This document shows, in pieces, positions 51,801 to 63,100 of a DNA stretch of 64,000 nucleotides (positions are counted from its first letter, which is position 1; every line of letters begins with the position of its first letter). The notes beneath the pieces were generated by a model, which worked only from the letters and a program-made list of their open reading frames with translations, was not told where the DNA came from and ran no database searches. The DNA lies in NCBI RefSeq assembly GCF_037975245.1, contig NC_092569.1:16416001-16480000 (forward strand), given 5' to 3'. Source of the DNA: Apostichopus japonicus. Taxonomy: Eukaryota; Echinodermata; Holothuroidea; Aspidochirotida; Stichopodidae. The position numbers were made by a program, and so were the translations under genes.

Positions 51801-54800
51801 CTTAAACTGCTCCAACTTCCTATTCAAGTTTAGGTAAGTAAACCACTGTTTTTCCTTCACCCAGTAATTTATGAAGAGCGCCAAGTCGTAATCTACCACA
51901 CCTTCGAAAAGATCATGCCCCAAGCAAGGTGGTAGTCCAGGAGAACACACATGGTAATATGTGAGAGCATTGAAATGCGAGTCAAACTTGATCCCTTGAT
52001 AAATACTTTCATTAGATTGCCGGAGTTGTTCCACACACCTATTATACTCATCAGGAGTTCTACATTTACCGTTAGCATAAGGAGCACCAGAGAGAAATTC
52101 CTGCCTTGTCAGCAAGCAAAACCTACAAAAATGTTGTGCAGTGAAACTCTCAACAAACCCACCAATGGTGTGTGACCCTAAGTTGTCACCCATGATACAA
52201 GCCAGGGACCCTTTAAATCTGCGACCATCTTTCAACTGTATACCACTTTCCTCTAATGATTTTAAATCTTCTATGAGTCTTTTGAATACCTTTTCTTGAC
52301 CAAACTGCTTTAGATCACTTTCTTTGCAAAGAAGTGCAAGCTGCAATGACTCAATTGATGATCGATACTCGGGAGGGATATTGCCAAGTGAATAATACAC
52401 GGCCAATATTTTGTGTTTTTTTTTCGCAGAGCCTAGAGGGTTCACTACTTCGAAGGCATCTTGAAACAACATAACAGGGACTACATTGCTATCACTTTTA
52501 AACAGTTTGTTTTCCCTGAAAACTTGCCCATCAGTGATGTCATTTAGTGCAGAGGGATTTGTACAATTTGCCTCAGATTTTAACGGCGTTGACTCATTTT
52601 CAAGGAGGAGCTTAATGGTGTCCAAAAGAGGAACATAGTGGCAATGATGTATTTTACCTGATATGCCGCTGCCAAGGGCAATAGATACTGGGCACACAAA
52701 GTTCAATGACTTGTAGAATACTCTTCTTGTATGTTTGGTGCGTAGTTCACCTTTCACGCTATCAATGGCAAGCCACTCATCTTCGGAATTTATATAAGCA
52801 ACCAATTGCTCTATGAAATCTTCACTTACTTGTGCCTCCTTCAATTTACTTGTAAGTTTCAATTCAAGAGAGGCCTTGCAAATATCATGAATACTTTGCA
52901 GCTCTTCCACAATAGTCTGTATTGTTGACTCTGGAACCAATTTTTGTCCCTGCAGCTTAAGCAAGAATAATGCAAAACTTTTCAAAAAGTCAGTTTTAGA
53001 AGTGTTTTCCTGTGGAGCTTCATCATTTGATTTATCTAGATCTATGTGACAGTCAACTTCTTCCAAACATGGGCTATGGGTGGGGCTAGGGGACATAGAG
53101 TGGTCATCAATGGGACTGCTCAAAGATGGGGCACCATTTGTTAAATGCGTTTTGTAAACATTGTTGATGCTTTTCACACCCCACTTTCTATGGTAACGAG
53201 ACAAATGAACAGCAAATGTCGTCTTTTTGGTAAATTTTCTTTTGCACTGGCTAAATGGGCAGTTTATAATTTTTCCATCATCGATATGTTTTTTAAGATG
53301 CCAGAAGAATGACTGCAAATTGGGGCATTCTTTTTGGCAAAAGGGCAGTGCACACTTGAGCGATTGGTTTAATGTGCAAAACTGGCTTAAGCCCAGAGTA
53401 GAAGCTCTAGAAGATTCACCATAACTTAAGTTACCCCTAGGCACCCTAGACCTATGATGTTTTCGAGTGATGTGAACTTTCAATGAAGTGAAAGTCCTAA
53501 AAGTATACTGGCAATTTTGGAAGCAACATGGAAATTGAACATTTGCCAAGTTTCGGTGGCTTCGTAGGTGGCCTATGTAGTTAGCGACACTATTAGTTGA
53601 GGTTTTGCATATAGTACATAAACCAATAAACATTATTCCCCATGAAAAGGCAAGTAGTGTCAGGATATTCATATGGCCTGACGTTTCCTGTGTCTTTGTG
53701 ACTGTAGGCCTAGGCTAATGCATACTGTAGATTACAGCTAGGCATATTCATGAGGACGTAACTCATAGTAGGCCTAACGATAGTCAATGAGCTTGTTACT
53801 TGTTACTGTTAGGAGCAGGCAACTGCAATTACTTAACGCTAAACGTTCGCTTCGGCCTAGACTTGAGCCTAGAGGCCCGGCCCAGGTAAATTACGCGTAA
53901 CCTAGCCTACACACACTTCAGTCACTCAGTAGGTTAGGTTAGAGTCGGCTTAGCCTAACTTGTTATATTACAATAGTGTACTGACTGCGACAACATGTGG
54001 CATACATGACACATAGGCTACAAACTTAAAAAATAGTGGTTTAAGGTCATCAGGAATTGTTTAGTCGAATTACCAAAGATGCAGAAAATAATTCGTCGCC
54101 TTAATTACTGGTGATAGTAGATTTTTAGAAGTAGTAGTCTCAAAACAGCCCGATAACAGTTCCGCTTCAGCAACCGAACCTAGCGATGAAGATACTGTAC
54201 TGCAACTGTTCCGGCCGCGTAATTTTTTTTCCCAGGACCCCCAAGTACCGTCCACACATACATGCACAGTATTACTACAGTATACTGCAGGCGGGGCGAG
54301 CACGCGGCACACAATTTATACCGGTTCGCGCCGGATTCGTTACGTTTTATTACCCCATAAAGGATAAGTGCTAGGGCCAATCAAATTCTGCACATCGGTT
54401 AATGTAATATTTAAATATATATGTTTGGCTCAACAATCCTAATTTTTATCGGCAAGAGTTTTACCAGTCCCAGATTATTCTAAAAATACATTGCCTTGAC
54501 TCGAATTTTAAACTTTCACTCTGCGGATTTGTTTGTAATATTCTGAAAACAAAAAGTTTTTCCTATCTTTATTTGAATAAAATATCAGCCTAATCTAAAA
54601 ACTTGTTTGCGTTTCACATGATAGTTAAATAACGACTAATCAAACTGTACAGTTTTGGTAAAGTAATTTATTCTCCTTTTTTATTTTCTTCTAATTTCTG
54701 GGTTTTCTTTTAAAATGAAATGAAAAAGAAGACACATAAAATACTCTAAGATTTTACTTATAATTTTTTTGAGGAGCCAAACTCTGTCAACTTCTGCATA

Positions 54801-57117
54801 CATTGCTTGTCTTGTACTCTTGTATGAAATAAACAAATAGTCAACGGTAACTTCTATTTAGAGTTCGCTGTGGTTGGCTCTCATGCCCGACCCTTTTCCC
54901 GCGCGCGCCAACAAATGAACGCCATTTGTTAACTCAGACATGCAACTGGAATTAGATATTAAAGTTTTCGATGCCACGTTTGGCCCTTCCTTCAATGCCC
55001 GCGGGACAAAAAATTACTTCCCCTAAAAAAGTGCGCTGCTATTCGGAGCTGCGAAGCATTTTGCGTTACGGGTGGACAGTCCCACTGATATTTTAAGGTA
55101 TATTTTTAAGGTATCAGTGGCGTAGTCGTAGTTATTATCAGGGGCGACGTCAGCGACGGGGGTTCCGGCCATCGATGGGCACCCCGGAGACCCCGCCTCC
55201 CCCCGTCCGAAGAGGAGTGGCCCCTAGTTGGAGAGAAAAATGGAAAAACGTCGGGAGCCTTGGCCAAAAAATTGTGAAATAAGTAGTCTAATGTAAAAAC
55301 AGTGGTCACCCAGTCTGGGAGAAAGCGTAAAAGCGGGGAGGCCCGGAGCAAAGTTTACGAATAGCCTGAGATTACAAATAAAGTATGCCTCCGCTTTTCG
55401 TACTCAGTTGCAGGTACCTAATTAAAACAGGGGCATATCCAGAAATTGTCAATAGGGTGGGCGCAAAGCATGACTGATCGCCGTCCTGGGGGGAGTCTAA
55501 GGGGATGGGGTGGCCCCCTCCCCTTTGGGAAATTTTTGCCTCTGCAGAAGGGCTGAGATGCCAAATGGTGCTATATGTTTAATGTGACCAATTTTCAAGC
55601 CTATCTTTTGCAGGATTTTTCATTTTTGTGCTCATTTCTTGGGGTCATGACGGCCAATAGGGGGGGGGAGGGCGCCTCCCCCTGGATCCGCCCCTGATTA
55701 AAACTTGAGACATATACATGCTTGAAAAAAATACAAAATCGGGGAAAACAGGATAGAATATGAGAACGTAGGAAATGCAGGTGATACTGAGGTGCGCATT
55801 TCTAAAAAAAAAGAAAAAAGAGGCGCTATAGGCCTAAGGCGCAAAATTTAAGAACACCAACCATCTAAAATCAAGTCGGGGGTACAACGCAGACAATGGT
55901 GCTACATGTCTGCGTTGTACTGCGCTGTACTGCAAACCAGAATGTGCAACTATCGGCGAACGACGGCAAATGTGTGCAGCACGGTCAAACCTTTATGTGC
56001 TCCAAGGCGCACCGGAACACATGAAGCAACTATAGCAGCTCGGCACTGACGCAACTCGACTGAGTCGATGTGCAGATGTAGCAAACATTTGTAATTTGAC
56101 TCAGTTGCAAGCAGTCGCAGTACGCAATTTCTTACAAGCCTAAAGCACAACTAATATGTTAAAGAATGTCTATAAAATAAATAAAAGAGTTTCCTTTGGT
56201 CAAAATACAAACTATCTGTCAAACTGCGATCATTTTGTAAATGGGAATATAACTTAACATATTTTTTTACGGAATTGTTATTTTACAAACACTTTGTGAA
56301 AAAGTCGTAAAATAACAGAACGTAATATTTAAAAACAGGAAATTATGTTGAAGAATTACAAATACATTTGTGTTCTGTTAATATCAACAGAATATGTAAA
56401 TTGACATGTAATTTTACATAACTATATTGTTTTACAGTCCCTTTCTGTAAAAAAAAAATCATATAACAGCAGGATATAAAGGTAGAAAAACAAAAACTAA
56501 TGTTTCCTAATTGAAACATTTTTGATATGTAATATTACAGTTTACGTTCTTCAAATTACAGTTATATCATCAAGTAACAGACAATTTATGTCAAATAGAG
56601 AAAACACAACATTTCTGTAAAAATATGCCTGTAAAATTACCGATTTTTTTTTAACATGATGCAATTTTACATAACTGTTGTTTTACAGTCCTTTTCTGTA
56701 AAAAAATCTTATAAAAGCAGGATATAAAGGTAGAAAAACAAAAACTAATGTTTCCGAATATAAACATTTTTTATATGTAATATTACAGTTTACGTTCTTC
56801 AAATTACAGTTATATCATCAAGTAACAGACAATTTATGTCAAATAGAGAAAACACAACATTTCTGTAAAAATATGCCTGTAAAATTACCGATATTTTTAA
56901 CAGTGTAGGTTATATACGATAGGGTGAAAAATCAAGCAATAGTTTTGTATATGTTTTTGTTTAGTGTAAAGTAAAACTATGACATCACACTTGTTTTCAT
57001 CAAATTTATTTATTATACCAAGTTCCTTACAATTTCAGCTATTAATATATGGATAACTTTTACAATTACTGGAAAATTAATGACAAACCGTGTGTTTCAG
57101 TTGTCATTGGTAGTTTC

Positions 57118-57160
<43 letters not shown>

Positions 57161-60100
57161 TTTTCGGTTTTCGGTTTCTGTTTTATTCCATTTTTTTTTA
57201 GTTTGTTTTGTTTTGTTTTGTGTTGTTTTTTTGTGCTTTCCTAAAGGGTTTTATTGCTATGACTATATGAGAGCAGGGTAGGAAATAGGAGATTCATACT
57301 TTGGAATAACATTCCACTTCCCTATACCTCTACTTCCTGGTGGACACTCAGATTACACGGGAAATGAATTTGACGAAGAATATTCTATGTTTATAATCAT
57401 ATCTTAGAGCGACTTTTCAAATAAATATATATATATTGTCAGCTGTCTATGCAGAGCTTACTACCTTTATTGTTGGAACGCATTCAGTAATAATAGTAGT
57501 AATAATACATGTGGGTTGCACGTTGCCAAATGTCACAAATGGCACATTTTCCCAATATGCCAATTGTTTATTACCTTTAAATTTCGTATTGATCTATATT
57601 AATCGTATTAATAGAAACACTGCATTATTCATATATCATATAGCGCTGACGTTTCACTTCCAACTGAGAGTTATACCTCAGAACAGCAGGGAAATGCAAA
57701 GAGCAACCACATGACATATTATATATACGTACCTGTTGTGCTAGAGCTATCGTATTCTCCAAGGCCAACTAAACGATATTTAGTCTCTTCATCACTGATC
57801 CTAAACAGGTCGTACTTCGCAAAATAGGGATCTCCGTTCACGTTGTTTAAATCAATGCGAAGCATGTAATCCTTTTGGTTAGTTAAGAGTGATATTTTAT
57901 CGTTGCCAAGCCAAAATTCCTTATTCAGGAAACCAAAACCATCTCGGTAATCATCCCAGTCTCTGTAAAACTCTACGGAACCGTCGACCCGGCGTTGGAA
58001 GACCTGGTTTAGTTTCAAAACAAAAACATGACATATTCGGTTTGAACATAATGAACCATTTTTACGATGACCGTTCGATGGGTTTGATGTATCAGTGTGG
58101 TTAGTGTATAATGGTTCGTCTTACGTTGAACAGATACGGTATACCTGTGCACCATTTAGATTCTTCTTTTTCTATTGGCATACATTGGTATCATATCATT
58201 TATGCCCATATTGCGAACAATAATATGGCTATAGAAACATTTTGAGGTTTCGAAAAACTGTCTCGCTACAAGAGAAAATAATCATACTTAGGATTATTAA
58301 AGGTTACTCGTGAAGTTATGTTAAGCGTTATAAGAAATACAAATCTAAGACGGTAAATTTGAAACTAAGTAACGTTTTCCTGAGAATTATATCAAACTAA
58401 AAGATACGAATAAAGAATGCATGCCTTGTCGAACGAATCAGCACCTGTAACACACATAATCTGTATCAAGGAATCGCTTTTTACTGAACCAATAAAGTAT
58501 AAAATATCAAAATACTGCAGCAGGCACGCTAAGTAGAAATGAATTAAGGCTAATATTATGTTATGTTCTTACCGTCCAGCCTCCTCCGTCAATTGAGTTA
58601 TTACAGTAAACTTGAAAAGGTTCATTGGCTCCATCTGGCTTAATTAGATAAACTCCAGATTCAGAGGAACTATCTTCACATTGGTCGTAAACTTCTTTAC
58701 AATCTCGAGGATATTCTGGCTCTTGGTAGAAAAAGTAGGAAGAGTCTGTAGAAATGAAAGAAAACTTTTTAAATAAACTACCAAACTCGATGTCCCGTTT
58801 ACCTAACCCTCGATTAATGTGAAAATTACGGTTTGAAAAAAATGTTTGTCATTATATAAACGTAAATCTTCTCTACATTTTTCTGCTCGAAAGAACACCA
58901 TAGAAGTACACATTGTAAAATCGTAAAAAGAAACAACCAAAAAACAGCATAATAATTAATGAGGTTACAGAATAACGAGCAAGTCCTGATCAGTTCTGGT
59001 AACTATGTCTGTTTAATTTAGAAAGATTAATGTTTGCCTCCTTTCACCGCGACAAACCTTAAAAAAAAAAAAAAATATTTGGTGTACTTTACAGTCAGTG
59101 ATAAAAGCGTGTTGCTTTTCGATTTTTCGATATTTTTTATTTAACCAAATTACAAAATCCAGAGTACGCCATTCAGTGAATAAGAAATTATGACTATCGG
59201 TAGTAGGTCTTAATTCATATATAATTACCAAATCAAGAAACATAAGTATAAATGCATTAGACCACAAAAGCAGAAGCCAACACTATTTTTAATTACGATC
59301 ATTAATATGACTGATTAATTTCGTTTCTGTAATACTGTTTCTGATGATAGCATTTTTGTTTACAAAATTGAATAGATGAATTTTTTTCTTCAGTGACATG
59401 AATACTATATATGTATTTATTCCCCGATGGGTAAATCTATCATAATAGTTTCCTAAAGGCATGAAGCCCAAATTAAAAATGAAAATTAAGTTATATTCAA
59501 ACCGAAATTATAAATGAAGTAAACTAATTTTAAAAATCCCGATAAATTCTAGTAGCTATATTTGTTTAAGATTAATCGACAAATGTTGGTCTCCTTTAGA
59601 CCACCGCGAAAAACATTAAAAGGCTCTCAGTTTTTAACTATAAGTTGTTTCCAGCCATCTTTAAAAGCGGTTAAATTTTCGTTTAATAGTATTTTTGTAA
59701 CCAAATTAAATAATCCACAATACATCTTTATAAGAAGAAAGCATTAAATAAATACTAACACGCCGATGATGATATAAGGTAGTAGGTATAGTGCATATTT
59801 AATTACCACATCAAGAAACGGAAGTATAACATCATATTAAACAAATGTATGTAAAAAAAAACAGAAATCACAATAATTGTCTATCAAAATCAATGATATT
59901 AATGACTCATTAAGTTAAATGAATCATATATATGAGTGAAAAAAGTGAAAAAAAATAACATGCATACTTGTAAAGTCCTTCTTTAGAACGTGTATTTTTT
60001 TTTTGTGTATAAGAGTTATGTAAAAGTTCCTTTGAAATAGTTTATAAAAAAAATGAAGAGAAGGATTCATTTTTCTTACCTCCAGTGCTTCTTTTGTTCC

Positions 60101-63100
60101 TCCCAGAATTTTCCCGTCCAACATTCTAAAATGGTGATATAAAAATTGAAATACAAATTCAACAAAGTCACTACAAGGACATTCCGATAGGCATGAAAGA
60201 CTCGTTTGTAAAGGGTACTTACCGCCGAAATCAATTTAGTTCCAAGGCATTTTTAATTTGCTGCAAATCTTTGGTTAAGGTCCAATGAAGTGAAATCAGG
60301 TATCATCAACTATGTCACCATTAGGTCATCTTAATCATTTCACTGATAGAGAGGCATTTACTTTGACCTCACTCCTGTGACAATGTTTCTGTATTATTCA
60401 TACTCAGATCTCTCTGTTTTTCTCAGATATTAGCTCTTTTGTAGGAAACATTACGGGAAATCAAGAGACACTATTCCAACACTCTATTCCAACACGGTAT
60501 AACTATTCAGTTTATAACGTTGATAAAACTTTCGTTAGCCGTGACATATTCTAATACAAACAAAATATGTTTCTTTTTGATACTGTGTTGTCGTTGTGTT
60601 TACTTTTTGGCAACCATGGATGACAGAATGTATGAATAAACAAATTACACACGCAACGCCATTCGTACCCTGTTTCCCGCTCTTATACTGTATAACCTAG
60701 ATCAAACAATAATATGTGGCGCTTAAATTTTCACGACAGGAAGTGAGAAAGTAATATGACTCGTTCTAGACGATCACAATTTTCATAAATACATCTCATA
60801 TTAATGGTCATGTCTGTGTATTAACGGAAATACGACTAAAGCAGTGCTTACTTGAATTAGTTTTCGTTTAGTAAGATATTTAGGATAGATGAAAATATTA
60901 CGAAATGACTTTCATGTACGTACAAATTAATTATCCTAGTTAAATTAGTCGTTTTTGCAATTCTCAATTCTTCAATGTTCGGTTTGCTAAGTAAGTTGCG
61001 CCATTCTGCTCCTATGGCACGTATGATGTATTTGTCAATAATAATATATAATACTTATTAAAACTCCCTCATAAAATTATACCACCGATACAATTGATTA
61101 CAATTAAATCTTTATGGAATGCATCATATTAATCAATGTTGTGTTTGAGAAATTGATAAACTTCAACGCACTGATCTAGACAACATTTTATCATCAAGTG
61201 CGATATTCGCTTTCTATATTGTTCAAAAATTGTAATGGATTCTTGACCGCCTTCTCCAATTTTTTTCAATGTTTCCAAAGATAGGCCTTTATTACTTCAT
61301 ACGATGCAACAACGTTATTGAGCCTACTAAAACCAAATATTCTAGTTAAATCAGTCTCAGTCATAACCAAATTGCTCAGTGTTCCTTTGTAGTAATACGG
61401 CGCTCTTTTAAAGTTTATATTCAAGACTACATCAGATTAAAGCAATGAGGGATTCTTGTTATTTGTTTAAACTGTTATTAAAATATTTTGATATTCCATC
61501 GCTATGTCGTCGATGTCATGCCAAGGAAAACATGCGCTAAAAACACGCGAGAGTACAGTTTATTCCTAATTTTTATGTTAAAAATGAGTGTCTCGGTAAA
61601 ATAAATACCTTTCAGTAGTGTGTGTCCCGATAAGATATTTAAATTTTTTGAAATTTTGTTGTTTGGTTTATTTACAGAGTTAAACAAGCCAAAGCAACTT
61701 TATTCTCTCCTTGGTATGTTGGTCTGTGTTAATGGTAAGTTTATTAAATGAAATATATGACGAAATTAATATAAAAATATTGTTCAATATATATGTACTG
61801 GTACTTGGTAGAATCATATCGAATATAATCGATTCAGTATTTACAACAATTGTTTGTGATTTATGAGAATGATTTATGATTTTAAGGCATCATTCCACAA
61901 TATGTAATGTAAATATAAAGACGTTTTAAGTTTGATTGGTTGCTCTGAGTTTCTGTACAGTACCCTACGTCTCATAATTCACCTACGTTTAGATTAAATG
62001 TCAAATATGAATGTTCATACTTTGTTTGTGCTATAATATTGAAAGACTAGATTCTGCAGCAAAGTGTCAAGAGCGTTAACATTTGTTAACATTAATAACT
62101 TATTGCTTTCTTAAGTAATTCACAGTAAGTTGTAGACATATATTTTAGCATCAGGTTTTTATCTACTAATCGATTCCTTAATCAGGTTAGTTGTTATTTT
62201 GAAAGGTATAATTGAAAACACATTTGTCAAATTTATATATTTCTTGGCGCAAAAAAATGAGAATGCCCATCAAAGAATATCAGCAATTGAAGTTTGAGAA
62301 CTGATTACTGGTAAAAGTAGCATCTATCATAACATGTACGTAATATTCGCCACCAAATTTTGTCCAACAAAATATACAATACATGTCCAATGAATTGGGG
62401 AGAAATATTTATCTGAGAGAGATTTTAAAGGCCATTATTATTAAACACGATACAACGGTGACAAAAACATAGACTGATATGTGATATTTTACTTTAGCCA
62501 GACATGTTTTAAACTTGATGAAATTAAGTTGAGATATTTTCTTATCAATTTTTTAAACTGCTATAAAAAAGAAATTCTATCACGATTTCCTTGATGAAAT
62601 TTCAAGGAAGGAATGCGCTCCAAACACAGGAAAGAACAAACTACAATGTCGATTGATATAAACAATGAGTCTCGCGGTAGAATACATACATTTATATAAC
62701 AGTGGGTATCCTGAGTAGATATTCACAATTGCCAAAATCGTTGCATTGTTTATTTAAACAATTCAACAAGTTAAAACAACTTTAACCGTTTTGCCTACTT
62801 TTAATCTGCTTTAGTCTTAAATGTAATTAACGGAATATAAATGTGACGTTTGAAATTATTGCTTTATATTTTCTTGACATATAGATGATACGCTTGAATC
62901 TTTCTTGCAACTTCAACTTTTTATGATTTATCAGTATTTTTATTTCAGACATTATTCAACCATTTAATCTAACTTATAGCTAATCCATTAATAAGAAAGT
63001 GTTAAGTTTTATAAATTGCTTCAAATAGTTACTATTATTGTTTCAATGCATTTATTTATTGGTATCGCACTGTACCATGTACCTGGCAACCCACCTTCAC

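Larger units (their letters stand above)
37149..56905 (-). mobile_element. 19.8 kb CACTA/EnSpm-like DNA transposon
   Basis: Left end CACTGTTAAAAA and right end TTTTTAACAGTG are inverted (about 12-14 bp), and both are flanked by TA (37147-37148 and 56906-56907), a plausible 2-bp target duplication. CACTG/CACTA ends and 2-3 bp duplications are hallmarks of the CMC (CACTA/EnSpm) group. The first 1.2 kb and last 0.7 kb are subterminal repeat regions rich in short direct and inverted TGTAAA/TTTACA words. Inside lie a TNP2-like DDE transposase gene and a SAM-domain gene, both on the minus strand. Nested smaller repeats account for part of the unusual length. It sits inside intron 4 of FReD gene C. 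Confidence 0.72.

Noticed and set aside
51417-53424. Plus-strand and alternate-frame ORFs inside the transposase gene
   Set aside because: They are shadows of the long minus-strand frame, which has clear motifs.
40905-53672. Reading the SAM gene and the zinc-finger gene as ordinary host genes next to the FReD array
   Set aside because: Both lie inside matching CACTG/CAGTG ends with subterminal repeats, in the middle of a FReD intron, and the long protein has a TNP2-like DDE motif order.
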